Source: Multifurca ochricompacta (Eukaryota > Basidiomycota > Agaricomycetes > Russulales > Russulaceae). Taken from it: a DNA stretch of 64,000 nucleotides. Under the pieces are notes generated by a model that did not search any database, was not told where the DNA came from, and saw nothing but the letters and a program-made list of their open reading frames with translations. Position 1 is the stretch's first letter. Every line of letters begins with the position of its first letter. Made by a program: the position numbers and the translations under genes. Shown piece by piece: positions 1 through 13,380 of this stretch. The stretch spans positions 42,323 through 106,322 of the forward strand of contig WTXG01000130.1 in assembly GCA_022496185.1 (NCBI GenBank), given 5' to 3'.

Positions 1-2673
1 CCGACCTTTATAGCCCGCGCACTCAAGTTCTTACGGCAACGAAATCTGATTCACCGTGATATCAAGCCACAAAACCTGCTCTTACGTCCACCAGGCGACG
101 AAGACTTGGCTCGCGGGCATCCCTTAGGCGTTCCTCTTCTCAAAGTAGCTGATTTCGGCTTCGCCCGATCGCTTCCCAATGCAATGATGGCGGAGACTCT
201 TTGTGGATCCCCGTGAGCCCCCTGTCCTCTCGCGCTCTGCCATGGTCCCAATTGAACGCGCGCTTTTCTTATAGGTTGTACATGGCCCCCGAGATCCTCA
301 GCTATCAGAAGTACGATGCTAAGGCAGATCTCTGGTCTGTCGGTGCCGTACTCTATGAAATGTCCGTTGGCAAAGCCCCTTTTCGCGCTTCCAATCATAT
401 CGAACTCCTCAAGAAGATCGATCACTCAAAGGGGATCAAGTTTCCTGATGAGGACCCATCACATCAACCGCGTCCGGGTGAAGACCCGCCGCAAGTCGTT
501 CCCTCAGACATCAAGGCACTTATTCGTGCACTCTTGCGGCGTATCCCTGCTGAGCGCGCAAGTTTTGAAGACTTTTTCAAGAGTGAAGCCATGACTAATT
601 CCAAGTTTCCACGGCCGGTCTTAGTTAGGCCACCTACACCCCTGCCGCAAGAACCCGTAGACGATGGAAAGATCCCCGAACACCATATGCGAGTCCCGCC
701 TGAGGTTCTGGATCCACGAGCGATGATCCCGCCAAGCAAGTTCAATTTCAGGAGGCGTGAGAGCGAGGCGGCATCTCCGTCTCAAGAGGCGTCTCCCCCG
801 AGGTGTGTGAAATATCAACCCCTCAGCCATATTAGATGTGTGACCTTGTTCTGTGGCAGCCCTCACAGGGGCCTTGGCATGGAGCACTCCCCGGTAGTAG
901 CCCATGTGGCATCCAACATACCTAATTTCCCAATTTCACGGTCACCCTTGAAGCCATTGTCAACCGAGGGTTCAATTATTCCGGGAGAGACGGAAGAGGA
1001 TGGTTTGCTCCGGAGGGAGTATGTACTCGTAGGGGATACGCAGGCTGTCGAATTTAACCGAGCAGTAGATGGTGAGCACGCCACACGCCTCGTCTCCTGC
1101 ACCAAACTCAGCCAAGTGGACAGAGATTAACGCAGCTCGGCGCCGGCCTCTACTTGATCGTCGAGTGCCACCAACTCCAATCTCTATCAACGAGGAGAAG
1201 CGCTCACCAGACCTTCCGCTCCACCTCCCACCAGATTCACCCTCGAACGCGACATTCCCACCGCCACCAGTCCCAGGTAGCATACCTATACCGACGAGCC
1301 GGTCAGCGACAAACGCCCTCTCACGTGCCTTGACTCTTGCGTCGAAGAAGCTCTTCGGCGCAGGGGTGAGCATCCCGCGCTCCCCACCGCACTTTATTAC
1401 ATACGGACATGGGCAAGGGATGTCGTCACAGTCTCCGCGGATGCGGACTGCGAGTATGGGTGGCGGTGCGGGTGAGATTGACCCCGTGGAAGACGAGCTA
1501 TTGGGTGCACTGGAACAGCTGGCGCAAAAGACTCACGTGATCACGCGATGGGCAGATGAGATGTATGAGTTTGTGAAGAGTGTACCTCAGAGTACGTTCT
1601 TCTTTGCCATTCTTTTTTTCCAGCAAAGGACATTGATGGTGGTGCATCACTTGCTAACTGTGAGTTAGAACCGCTACCAGACCCGAGTAAATTTGTTCCC
1701 CGCGAAGATGAGAACGAAAAACTTGCGGCCCGCCGGCGCAACGCCGACGTGCAGGCAGAGTACAACGCGGTGACGTGCGTGGCAATATATATGCTTGTCA
1801 TGCAGTTCGCCCAAAAGGGGATCGACGAGCTGCGTAAATACCAAGAACACATGGAAATGCGGCATCCCGAAGGCGACTTTGTCCTTTCTGACGGTTTCGA
1901 TGAAGGTGCGTCGACTCATCACGCGCGTTGCCGAAAAGAGTTCTCTGATCGGTAGCGTTGGATTCGGGTGATGGTGTAGCGCTCGGATGGTTCAAGGATC
2001 ACTTTTTGCGGTGTCATGACCGCGCAGCGCTCGTCAAGACTTGGTTGCCCGCACTATACGCAGGCCCTACCACCTGGGTAGACGAGCTCGTGTACAACCG
2101 TGCGCTCACACTCGTACGCACCCTTGCCCCACTCTTAGCTGTAGGCCCACTCAGACCAACGACTCTTTCCCCCTTCCCATCCCTTTCCTCCCCCTCACCT
2201 TTGCAACCCTAGAGCCGGACTGCAGCGCGCAAGGAACTACTCGATCAGCACAAGTCACCTGACGAGTGCGAGCGTCTGTACGAAGAGTCACTCTGGTGCC
2301 TGTACGCGCTGCAGGATGACTTGTTGCAGAAGGGTAATCCATTCATGGAGGAGGACCGTGAGACCATCGCTACTTGTATGTTGTATTCCCCTCACCCTCA
2401 ACCTCACCCTCCCCCTCCCTCTTTCTTTCGCCGAGCCCGATTTTGCTAACGAGATGACTTGTGCGTGCAAACTTTTAAAAATCGGGGTAATATATAGGGA
2501 TCAAACGGACCAAACTGCGTCTTGTGCGCTGTCGCGCGCGGATGGAGATGCCGACGCGAGAACGACTGCGCGATGCGCGTGCAGATAAGAATCTAGACGA
2601 CGTGGCGCGCATACCGGCGCCTTGGGACGCAGAGGCGCTTGAGCAATTCCATCGTTTGACGCCATCAAATTGA
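1..2673 (+). CDS. ATG1: Atg1/ULK autophagy serine/threonine kinase (5' end outside window)
   Basis: Atg1 starts autophagy by phosphorylating Atg13, Atg9 and other factors at the pre-autophagosomal structure. The window opens inside the kinase domain in frame 1: catalytic HRD at 52-60, DFG at 151-159 and MAPE just after the first intron. I read exons <1-212, 275-1071, 1112-1591, 1669-1905, 1956-2113, 2213-2375 and 2498-2673. All introns are GT-AG and all phases agree. A possible extra 57-bp intron at 803-859 is in frame, so it cannot be decided here. After the kinase come a Pro/Ser-rich linker, a conserved segment reading [16 protein letters not shown], and the C-terminal helical (tMIT-like) region that binds Atg13. 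About 740 residues lie in the window, and the N-lobe is missing. The family call is firm; the linker splice is uncertain. Confidence 0.92.
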
Positions 2674-3257
2674 TGTCCCTCTCTCTATCTCTATCTCTCT
2701 CTCTCTCTCCACAGGTTCCCCTGGTTGCTACCATACTATTTTTCTTCCCTGTTGTGTTGTATTTATTGGGTCTTTTTCCTTTTTACCCCTTGCTCACGCA
2801 TTGATTTCACATCCTTCTTTATTACTCTCCATCCTCACTACACCTCCCTTGCTCTTGTTCCTGTTATTGCTACGCTCTTGTACACATGCACCCTCTATCC
2901 TTTATTTATTTCATCATTTCTACACCTCCACTCCACCTCCACTCCCAATGTGCATTGTATATTCGTCTCCCTCGCGTACTTTCACCTGCACCACCTACAC
3001 ACACCTATATACATATACATTCCCCGGCTACTCCCTCTAATATAAGTCTTTATTTTTTTGGTAGGTTTGATTCTCTCGCAGAGTCATGTTTCGATTCAGT
3101 TTGGTTCAGAAATCGAAGCTCTGATCAAGATCGGCGTGTAGGTGCGCTTTCATGTCTGGAGGAAGGAGTGGCTCGGCTTTGGTACCAGGCGCGATCATGT
3201 AGCCTATGCGTGCCGAGAGGTTAAATGTTTTTTTGTTCAGAGATATTTAAGAAGATA
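2674..3257. other. Convergent intergenic region with a CT-rich microsatellite
   Basis: This is the space between the stop codons of two convergent genes (ATG1 and the SFM1-like gene). A (TC)n run with TATC interruptions lies at about 2676-2712. The rest is a pyrimidine-rich stretch to about 3050, probably ATG1 3' UTR and terminator. I see no coding potential. Confidence 0.6.
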
Positions 3258-4776
3258 TTAAGAGAGGGTACATTGAGTTCGTCTGTTGAGAGGGAGGACG
3301 TGGGGGAGGAGGGACGCACGGAAGGGCATTTCGACGCTCTCACGTGCATTGAACCGGATAGTGGGGAAGTCCTGTAATTTGCCAAATAAAGAAAAGAAAA
3401 TCGTGTTGTCAGCAAAACAGTGTTAACATTTGGTCATTGATCAAATGTTGATATTAAGGCCCGGAGGCAAGAGAAAAAACATCCCTCCCTCCCTCTCTCC
3501 TCTTCCTGGGTCGCAAGGCGAAGCACAAGTCAAGAAATAAAGCAACAAAAAAAACGAATCCAACTGAAGAGAGGGAGAGAAACGCACGACGTATGGGATC
3601 TCCTCTAGCGGAACTGTCTCGCGACCACGTCTAGTCAGACGAACAATCATAACGGCCTGGAAGGGGGGGAAAGACAAACCGCGATCGACTACGACGCGCT
3701 TTGTAACTCCCAGCGCTGTGTCTGTCGTCATCTGCACAGGGCCAAGATGCCGAGTCGGGAATCCAAAAGCACGCAGTTCGGAGGTACGATCGCGGGGAGG
3801 GTCGTCACCTAATAAGATCATGGTATGAACACGCACACATGAAAAAAAAAATCAAAAAGTCCTCCTCTCCCACCACCCAAGACGAAAAGGGCTGTATGTG
3901 CGAGATATGTTAACGTACCGAGTATACCCTGCGAAAGCATTAAGCCCAGGATTGAAGATAAATGGAAAGCAAAAACAAAAAAGGAAGAGGGGGTACGCAC
4001 GCCAAAGAGGAACCATTTAAACTTGCCCGCGTCGCCGTCGTCCGGTGCAAGCGCTGAAGACGCTTTAGGGTCGAGGAGGCATACTTTCTCGAGCGTGATA
4101 CCGCGCGCTTGCATAAGCGCGATCACGCCCTGCTCGTGACACTCTGCCTCCGTCTTTGCCTCTGCCTGCGGTTTCTGAGCTTCCGCGGGAGTGGAAGGAG
4201 CGGGCGAGGTGACTAGGGAAGACGCGGAAGCAGAAGTGGAGGAGGCAAGAGCAAAGGTTGCACAGAGAGACGCGCTCGCTGCACGGGAAAGATGCGTAAA
4301 GGCGACGGACGAGTCAGGCCCAGCGAGCGTACGCATGTGCTGGAATTAAATAGGACGCGATCATTTAATGGATTTTCGTAAACAACGCGCGGGGGATCAG
4401 GGTGCGTATCTGAGTTATCAGATCGAGTTTGTTGTTGTTCATTCGATAGATGAGACAACGATAAGATGGGATGGGATGGAATGGGATACGATAGGACGGG
4501 GAAAAAACTATCGTCAAGACCATCCCGACCGTCCCAAAATTCGGGGAGGAACGTCACGATGAAAGATGTCCTTACCTTGTACTCGAGCTCAACCCAGCGC
4601 GGGAGTGCACGCGGTGTCGGGTCATCCTCTTCCATATGTTCTGCAGGATCCCAGGTCAAAAAGTTCAACAAATCGGTCTCTTTTCTTTTTCATTCAAAAA
4701 CAAAAATTCCTAACACGGCACAGACGCGCCGTTTCTCTTTTGTATATGCCTCACCGATTACATACGTGAAACCCAT
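3258..4776 (-). CDS. SFM1: SFM1-like SPOUT protein-arginine methyltransferase (DUF431 family)
   Basis: Yeast Sfm1 is a SPOUT-fold enzyme that monomethylates an arginine of ribosomal protein Rps3. I rebuilt seven exons on the minus strand: 4755-4776, 4576-4640, 4001-4339, 3919-3928, 3680-3808, 3588-3613 and 3258-3371. All introns are GT-AG and the phases agree throughout, giving about 234 residues, close to the family size. The N-terminus reads MGFTYVIEHMEEDDPTPRAL. The knotted SAM-binding core includes GDDPPRDRTSEL and the segment GFPTRHLGPVQMTTDTALGV. Near the end is FNARESVEMPFR, the family C-terminal signature. The fourth exon is only 10 nt (Gly-Ile-Leu plus one base) and is needed to make the conserved GILGDD. 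The last about 19 residues are not conserved in my memory and could be altered by another intron. Confidence 0.88.
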
Positions 4777-7448
4777 AATTTCTAGTTGAAACCTAGCTCC
4801 ACAAAGGCAAGCGGTGAGAACGAAGCACTAGCCCGGAAAACTGAACGAACGACAAATGATGAATGATGATGATGAGAAGTATGATTATATAATACACTGA
4901 GTAAGTGGATTACGTATTAAACGTGTTTAAGTCTGTGTGTGCGTCTGTGCGTGTGTTTGGTTTACTGCACTTTGGCTGGATCCTGGATCCATAAAACTCC
5001 TCTTGGCATGAAATAAACATCTCAAGCAAAAATCATGGAACTTCTGGTCAATGCGATTTAAGTGACGTGACTTTCTTTGACCACTGACTGACTAATAGAG
5101 TACTAATATTTGACCTTCAGTATATCATTCATCCATTGGGTTGGCCTTGACAGACGCCCATCAGTCAATCATCATGAGATGACATGACTTGAACTGACTA
5201 ACCCTTTTTTGCTGGCTGGGCGTTGACGAATGTGCCGCGTGTTATGGCTACCCTTTCAACAGTTTTTCCTGAATGGCGCGATGTCCAGGTGTCCAGGGGC
5301 ATATTAAATACATTCTCTTTCCGGTGATCTATGGGGCAAAATTGATGCATGTACATATACATCGTGTCTTCATCCCACCTCGTCCGAATCTTGCAAACAT
5401 TGAAGTGTCTATCCACCTATCCTAAGTACTTATTACCTATGAACTGCATGCAGATGTGTGCGTCACGTCCCTATTTTTTGCGTTTCGAGTCATACAGTTC
5501 TTCCCCGGCAGCCGACGACATCCTCGCCTCGGTTTCGTTCGTTCATGCGTTTCAATTGATGACCCACTCAAAGGTTGTGTTGTGTTGTGCTATAACTCGG
5601 ACCAGTCAGTTGCAGTTGCATCCTTCCCCTCCCGATTGTGATGTCCGTCTGAGTTCACATGACAGTCGTTTTAATCTCTCAATGCCCAATGTTGTAATAA
5701 GGTAATGTACAAGTTGGGTTTGGTTGGCGGGTGGTCAATACAACCAGAATCAGCTGCTGCAGACCAACGAGCGTCCAGGCACGTTTACTGCACTTGCAGT
5801 CATCGCATCAGCCTGTACGCATAGCGAATGGATGGCTTTCTGTGTCGGCGTCGGCGTCTGCATTCCCCAACCTTCTCTTCAACTTCCCTTCCACCGGCGT
5901 TACTTTGTCCGGTCTTCCATTTGTCGCCGTCGCCATTTGACATTGACCCTGGTGCACTCTATTGCTCTCGCCATGGTGTCTCGCGCTGCTCTTTCTCCCT
6001 TTCCTCCTCTCACGTGATAGCTTTTCCTTCAATGTCACCACTAATCCCTCCCTCCCTATCTGTCTCCTCGTTCTCGTGTTGCATGTGCCTCTCGATGTTA
6101 CCCAACAATGCCCACGCCTCACATATCCAGTTCAGAAATGGCCCTTCACGTATGTTTATAATGGACAATGAGTTCCGGAAATGAAGTCCTCTGGTTTCCA
6201 CTTTTGTGCTTATCATCTATGCTCGTAGCGGCGTCCAGGATCGTGCTACGTGCTACATGTTAAGGCGATGACTCCCCCAAAAAAAGAAATTTAAAAGTGG
6301 TCGGATATTCCTCCCTCCCAATAGAGCATCAGTAAAGGTACTAAGAATATTTAGTCGTTGTTCCTGACTACATCGAGGATCTCCTTAATGCGAATGCACG
6401 CCAAACCATCGTTTTTCGGTATGTTGATGATGTTCATTAGACTTCAATTTGACTAGTTGATAAAGGGTCAGAACTTGTGGACGCTTCAGAACACATGAAG
6501 TATGTCAAAAATCGAGAGACGACATCTGCTGCGGGTTGCGCCTGGGCTGTTTACGACGGCACTTGGAAAGCGAAAAGTAAAAACTTTCAAGTGGGCGTCC
6601 ATGCCAGCGATAGTGAACGACACGGCTCTTCCGCAAACCGATGTGCATGAATCAGGCACACGTAGCTTTAAAGAAGGTTCCAAACATAGTTGATCAACAC
6701 CGGTGTATGTTTTCATAAAGTAGAGCCCCCTCCCCACCGACCCCCATCAGGCTTGTCAACGAATGTATTAGTCTGCATTGCACGAATCGAATTGGTTTTT
6801 ACTGTTTATTTATTTATTTTCTCCGCGTAGCACGGGATTTTTATGCCAGTAACTTACTTTGGATAACCCGCCGGCGGGATCTATGAATGAAAGATGGGAG
6901 GATAACTAAATAACGATGATACCGTGCACCGGGTGCATGTCCAGCGACCCAGCGTTTCCAATGTTTATACAAGTTGTTTGTAACTGTAACCATAACCCCA
7001 TCCATAACCCCCCGTCTCTAGACTTGCACGTCTTTCCAATGCGACCTAGATGTCGTTCAAGTTCGTGGAGATACTTTTGAGGCCTGAGGCTTGTTATCAT
7101 TTACTTTACTACCCTTCCCTAGAGACGCGCTGATTAGCGCCTGCCTCGAGGGAGTGTGTTTACGTCAATAGAAGATGAAGGCGTGGCATGCATTTAATCA
7201 GTGTTCTCAGTGTCCGCTCACCCTGGAGCTTTCTCTTCCTCCCTCAATTTGCACCCGAAATACGTTCACCAAACGACGGGCTCCTAAAGGGGAACCGAAT
7301 ACACCAAAGTAGGTAGTTACACCCTTATCAATGCGGTGCATGTCACCGGTGGGCGATGTTCTAATTTTCAACTACAGCCGTTGGGATATAAATCTCGAGG
7401 GATTTGTTGGAGAAATTTCCACAAAATCCAAATCTACAGCACCCCCAA
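4777..7448. other. Long intergenic region without recognisable gene
   Basis: This 2.7-kb stretch separates the SFM1-like start from the P450 start, so it holds both promoters. It is AT- and pyrimidine-rich in patches (about 5860-6120) and has only short open frames on both strands. None of them shows a recognisable motif or exon chain. I see no RNA gene or TE end. Confidence 0.5.
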
Positions 7449-9772
7449 ATGGCTGTCTATAACCCATGGGTTCTGGCTGCATACGTCCTTGCTACCGCAT
7501 GCATCTGGAGTGTATGGAGAATGAAGCGAAAGAACCCTTTCGGTGATTTGCCAGGACCACCTCCAGAATCATTCCTGTTAGGTGCGACACGACCCCCGCT
7601 ACCCACCCCCTTCCTCTTCTCTCTTCCCCTCCCCAAACCCGCTTGCAGTAGCTGAGAACCATACCTGATTTACAGGTAATCTCCGCCAGTTGATGAGGGA
7701 GCAAGTAGGTAGCTATGACCTGAAGTGGCAAGATAGTTATGGTATGGTGGCTAGGATCTGGGCACCCTGTAATGTATGTGACCTTCCCCCCCTCTCTTCA
7801 ATAATCCTTGCTGATCCCATTTTATGCGCTGGCTGAGCAGGACGACCGATTGTGGATCTCTGATCCTAAAGCACTTCAATATATTTTGCAAACCTCGCGC
7901 TACAACATGGTAAAGCCATATGCTGCACGGTTCTTGCTCAACTCGGCCACTGGGCCAGGCGTCAATGGTGCTGAGGGTAAATACAACCACATTGTTCTGA
8001 CAGATGGATAGGTGACGATATATTCCCGTAGGCGAGGACCATTATAGACAACGGCGGATACTTCTACCGGCATTTGGCCCCTCTGAAAGCAGGGCTCAAA
8101 TCCCCGTGTTTAGACAATGTGCCAGTGAGGTAAACTTTTCATGGTTTTCTGCTGAACTATGGTATCCGCCTCTGACCCCCTTCTTTAGCTGGTTGATGAA
8201 TTCAAATCCAAAATGGAGTCTCAGGGCAGCACTTCTCAAGAAACGAACATTCCTCATTTCCTAACTTACGCCATACTCAACGCGCTGGGCTTGGCTGCTT
8301 TCAACTATAACTTCCGCGGTCATGGGAAAGATCGGGAAGAGTTTACTGCATCCTTACGTGACTTCATGTGCGTGTGCAAACTCACTCGTCCCGCTCCTAT
8401 TACACTGTCGTTTTGCTGACCACCTTTGTATACCAGGGTCAAAGGATTTGGACTCCCTTCAAACGGGAAGGTTTTCTTCCAAGGCATCATGGATCATTTG
8501 CCCACATGGATGTTAGACTTGATGGTTAATCTACCCTCTTCCGGCCTCACCTTCTTACGTCGTCACGTGGAACTCTCAAATGGCATTGCGCAACAATTGA
8601 TCCAATCGAGGCTCACAGAAGAGGATGATGGCAACCAGAAGGACGCACTCAGTCGAATTGGTATCCCGCATTCTGCTTCCGTCGTCGTTCAAGCAACGTT
8701 TCTAACATGTCATATTTTTCAACTCAGTCATCGCTAACCGCTCGGAGTCAGAGAGATGGCGGCTCAGTGACAAAGAGCTCTTTCCTCAGCTTGCGTACGT
8801 ATTCTTTTGAAATGATGATGATAAACTGGAACTGGAGCTGATGGTCCGTAGCACCATTTTGGGGGCTGGTCACGAGACCACGGTGACTTCCTTGGGTTGG
8901 ATACTTTTTGAGCTTGCAAACCATCCCGATGAGCAATGGCAGCTCCGCGAGGAGATATTAGCTGCACGGGCTGGTGAGAACGGAGACGATTCTAAGATGG
9001 TTAATTTGGATGCGCTTCCTTTCATGAACGCAGTGATCAAGGTGAATCATATTCACCGCCTACTGATTATGTTCTTTGTGACTGGAAATACCTTTTCAAC
9101 ATCAGGAGACTCTACGGTTCGATACGGTTGTTCCCCATCTTTTCCGCGAGGCGATTCGCGATGAAGTCGTACCCCTGTCCAAACCGATCCGTTGCAAGTC
9201 TGGCAAGGTCATAGACGAGCTTTTCATTCCCAAAGGGACCAGCATTATCATATCAGATGTCGCATATAACAGGTAGCAACGTTAATACCCTACTCTCAGG
9301 GAAGAAGGGCTGAAACGTTTTCCAGGAATAAGGAACTGTGGGGCGAAGACGCAGATGTCTGGAGGCCAAGCAGGTGGTTAGATGGGACGGTCAAAAACAC
9401 AGGCTTCAATGTCGGTGTGTGGGGCAATTTGTACGCAAAAAAAACGATTTCCTTCTGTCTGGATCTCACACCACGTGATCGTTACAGAATGTCTTTTGGC
9501 GCCGGGCATCGAGCTTGTCTTGGGTGGCGGTTCGCGTGAGTACTTACGAACTAGGTCAGCTTGAAAGATCCGTCTGATGTGGCCATAACAGGGTGACAGA
9601 GATACAGTCATTCATGTTCGAACTCCTTTGGGGCTTGCAGTTTGAACTCACAGAAAAGTCCACGCGGGTTCGCAAGGAAAACTGTTTGGTTATGCTTCCG
9701 ATGGTCGGTGGTGAAGAGGAGAAGGGTAATCAGCTCCCGCTGAAGGTGTCCCTCATTGATCTTCCCAAATAA
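7449..9772 (+). CDS. Cytochrome P450 monooxygenase, 12 exons
   Basis: This is a microsomal haem-thiolate monooxygenase; its substrate is unknown. Exons: 7449-7581, 7676-7773, 7841-7976, 8032-8129, 8189-8367, 8437-8660, 8728-8794, 8852-9041, 9106-9272, 9326-9430, 9488-9535 and 9592-9772. All introns are GT-AG, and the phases close to 541 residues. An N-terminal hydrophobic anchor (about residues 8-24) is followed by the proline hinge GDLPGPPPES. The C-helix region is EDHYRQRRILLPAFGP. The I-helix is AGHETT (317-322), the ExxR is ETLR (376-379), and the meander reads DVWRPSRWLDG. The haem loop is FGAGHRACLG with Cys476 as the iron ligand. All key residues are present, so the enzyme looks functional. 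It resembles CYP4/CYP5-like clans of Agaricomycetes; I do not assign a CYP number. No biosynthetic cluster genes flank it. Confidence 0.93.
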
Positions 9773-11133
9773 TGAGTGGGGTTAGTAGTACCATGTATGT
9801 ATATTGTGAACGAATGATCTTTCCGGATAATGGAATTTACCAGCGGCATCTTAGGTTTGCGCTAGGTAAGCTGGAGAATGCTGAAGGCAATAAAAAATGT
9901 TCATCGTCCAAGCCAAAACACTAACGTGCAACATAATGAAAAAGAAAAATGCACGCAAAAAATGAGTTTTTTTGGGAGGCTCAATCATAATAACCGTCGG
10001 AAAGCGGAAGAGATAGCACTGGTCAGGTGCAGCCGGCGACAGAGACAGAAATTAGATTAGATGGTTAAGGAAAGGCTGAACTGAACTGAACTGAACTCAT
10101 AAACACAGTGAGAGGACCTAGACTCCGCGTAAATGTCAGAGGAAATTACTTGGCAGATCGGCAAACCCGGAATTGGGCAATGTCACTTATCTCCTCTACC
10201 TGAATTAATATCCTCTTCGCCATCGTGGCGACGGGGAATCACTATCTGCTCGACGCCGCCGTGGGTTTCAGTTGTCGCGAGCCTCGCGCGCTACTTCAAC
10301 GCCGTGCTTGTCCCGTTTTTGGTTGCTCGAGAATTAGATATTCAATCTGCTACTGTACATACATAAGCCCGCGCAGGTTAACATCGTTAGAGTGTTTCAG
10401 TCAGCAAGACATGCTACCGTGTTTCGCCAAGGATGCCATCAAGCAAGTGGAAGCTTGAAGTTATGTGGTCACATAGCTCTTCATGAACATGTACAACATG
10501 TGGATTGGAAACGCGGTCGCTCCATTCGTCTCTCGCCGGAACTTAGAAGTTTACTTCTTTATAAATTGCTTAGGATCTGGATCTGTAAAATGTACGATGA
10601 TTTTGCGATTGAAATTTTATGTCCAACCTTTTTTTCTTTTTCCTTTGTCCCGATTTTTTTTTTACCCATAATAACTTTCTAACTTTTGATTTGTTTTAGA
10701 TGCAGGTTACGAAGCATCATCATATCATATGATGATGTATATATCCTACCGTCTGCTTACATTGCATACATGCAATTGGAAATTCGCCCCAGTGGCATCG
10801 GCGTGGTGTGGTGATGGGGATGGTGATTGGAGAGACTTAAACATCATGCGTCTTGGCGCACTTGCTACCGTTGCACGCCCACTGACTATTAGCAACCATG
10901 CCGTGGTCAGTCAGGGTATTAACATCCCCTCAGGGGTCAGTTAGGTTCACATGGTTATCTACCAAGACTCCTTCCCATCCCCCTCAGGGCTTTATGTACC
11001 ATGCCAAGTATGGAGTGCACGAAAAAGACAAAAAGTAGAAAAAAAAAGTATGCTTCGTTAGATACATCCGTCCCCAACCCAACCTCTCCCCCCTCCACAC
11101 TACACACATCTCACATCTTGTCTCTTTTCCTTT
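9773..11133. other. Intergenic region between convergent P450 and GWT1 genes
   Basis: This 1.36-kb stretch holds the terminators of the two convergent genes. It contains poly-T and poly-A runs near 10626-10660 and 11036-11048. I see no gene. Confidence 0.5.
10076..10095. repeat. (CTGAA)4 microsatellite
   Basis: Four perfect copies of the pentanucleotide CTGAA lie in the intergenic region downstream of the P450 gene. Confidence 0.9.
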
Positions 11134-13380
11134 TCATAACTTCCACACCCGTCGATCGCGCGCTGCCCACGCGAAAGCACACAACCCAAATGCATAAACG
11201 CCCAATACGCCCATCGCACGTCCATCCGGGGTATACATTGTCCGCATCGACAAGTTCACTACTCCCGTCGCCACGTTCGCCTGTTAAGTCGGATGGGTGA
11301 GCCCATCACCACCAAACTCCCCCAGAAGCATCGAGAATGTAAATACGATCCATTTTAATCATACATAACACAATAACACGGGGAAGTGGAAAAGAAGAAA
11401 AAAGACGCACGAGGAGGAAGACGGCCAGCGCATTTTTGTTAATCGCCTCGAGCAACGGAGGAGCTGGCATAGGACTAGGCCCATGCGTGGTCGTGGTCGT
11501 CGTCATCGGTGTTGAAGGGGGAGGAGTAGAAGTAGACTTCGCCCTCCCGTCTTTGGCCTTGCGAACGACTTTAAGACCCGACACTGGTGAGTAGGTACTT
11601 TTGGCAAGCGGCGTCGGGAAAAAGGCAAGGTCGAGAAGGAGGTAGCATAGCAAAAACGTCGTGTTGTATGCCGCAACCCACATGATGTACGGCAAATTTA
11701 CCTATTTCATCATGCACCAGATGACGGTTCCTCATCAGTCTATAACCAATGGACGGAGAGAAGAGAAACCAGGTCGCACAAGTCGCCGCGAGACGTCAGG
11801 CCCGCCGATGTGTAAATATCTACTGATGCCGAACAACATCCAATAGATGACTGCATATGAGAAGAGCTCGGTGGCGGTCCTGTCATTCTCACGGTGCGTA
11901 TGCACAGACAGAGCCTGCTTTGTATCCAAGTTGGTGAATGCGTACTCGTCGCCGTTGTGCCATCTCCGCGCAGCAACTTGTTGTCGGCGAAAGTAGGAGG
12001 GCGAGTGAGGTAAGATGAGCGTTCCTATTGACAAGCCGAGCAGATGTATTGCAAGGTATCCTCATTCCCGGAATGAGCATTAGCATAATCGGAGGTAAGG
12101 GAAAAGGGAGGGAGTTAAAGTTACCTGTAAGGGAGACGATGCCTTCCTTGTTGGCACTGATGAACGTTTCACGAGGTGCATTGAGGACGTAGGATGCGAA
12201 ACCGGCAGACAGGAGGAGCTGGTGTCCTACACTCGTGAGAATAAATGACGCGGTGGTGTGTACATGGGTGGTACGTACCTAGGGCCACGAGAAGGCCAAG
12301 CAGCGATATTGACATTCTACTGAACAGCGGTTGCAAGTAGGTTCTCAACACCGGTGTGAGCGCTAGTGTCAGAAAAAAGTTCCAGTGCACACCGTATTCA
12401 GTGATGTGTTCCTTCGCCCTTCGTCAGCAGCGTGTTCGACTTGCAGAAAAATAATCAAAGAACAGAGCATGTAAACCCACCGGGTACTGTGTACCTTTCA
12501 CCAAAAACGCGCGGACTAGGCCAAGTACTAGTATGGGTATGCACTCGCTGAGCACAAAGACCATCTCCAAGGTAATCGGTGGCCACAGATAGGCTGGAAT
12601 TTTAAGGAGTGGGATGGCATATACGATCCCTTGGGAAAACACAAACGAGCCTACGCCCATGTCCATCTACTAGCTCACCTCAGAATCGTAATTATAAAAG
12701 GTGGAAAGGCACAAGGAAGGAAGGACGGACGAGAGAAACGCCATAAGTCTCGCACTTGGCCAGCGCACGGGGGAAGACGGGAAAGTCAACCGCGAGAATG
12801 GCAAGGACTGTCATAAGCATCAAATGTGCACGGTACGTGCTCAGCGCGGGAAGACGTATAGTATTGGGTTCCAAAGCCGGTGCTGCGCTCTGCGGATCAC
12901 GCTCATCGCGATGAAAACTCGAACTTGGGATGCGGCGCAGCACCGTGGGTGACGCAGACGGGGACACTGAACCACCGGACGGAAGCGGTGTCCCCGACTC
13001 GTGAGGTGGGAAGTAGAAGCATATGAGCGCGGTGAGTATGAAAAAGACTGCGGATAGAGTGCCTGGGTTATCGGCGAAGAGCGTCATGGAAAGGAGGAGC
13101 GGCACAACAAGGAAGAGCCATTCGGAGAGGAATTGGAAGGATTTGGGAGGGGGGAAGCGCGAACGTATGCTGGAGTGCAGCGCGATGGAGGCCTTGAGAG
13201 CCGAAGGTTAGCGCAATTGGGTGGGTAAAGGTGGTGGAGAGGAACAGAACGGGAAAGACGTACCAGAGCGACGAGGGATATCATATTGATATGGAATACT
13301 GTAGAACCGGTCATACCGGCAACGAATGACTCTTTGGCAGTTTTGTAGTCATCGCCATCTTGGTGACTGGCCAAGACCAT
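11134..13380 (-). CDS. GWT1: Gwt1/PIG-W GPI-anchor inositol acyltransferase, 8 exons
   Basis: Gwt1 acylates the inositol of GlcN-PI in the ER during GPI-anchor synthesis. Exons on the minus strand: 13264-13380, 12731-13192, 12481-12666, 12279-12411, 12125-12226, 11780-12060, 11411-11701 and 11134-11280. All introns are GT-AG and all phases agree, giving 572 residues, the usual size. The N-terminus carries the family motif [17 protein letters not shown]. Many hydrophobic segments follow, including [19 protein letters not shown]. Later motifs are [39 protein letters not shown] and LEAINKN near the C-terminus. The start at 13380 leaves a short, plausible cytosolic tail. The linker near 11500 is Thr/Pro-rich and longer than in yeast. 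Only about 275 bp separate its start from the upstream gene's stop. Confidence 0.92.

Noticed and set aside
803..859. Intron in the ATG1 linker
   Set aside because: The GT-AG ends and the multiple-of-three length fit, but the frame is open either way and the linker is not conserved. It is left as a note rather than built into the model.
2725..3045. Open frame rich in Tyr, Ser, Leu and Thr after ATG1
   Set aside because: It follows from CT-rich low-complexity sequence; the same DNA is open in two frames at once.
4777..7448. Several short open frames of 60-118 codons in the large intergenic region
   Set aside because: They have no recognisable motif, no exon chain with matching phases, and overlap on both strands as chance frames do in pyrimidine-rich DNA.
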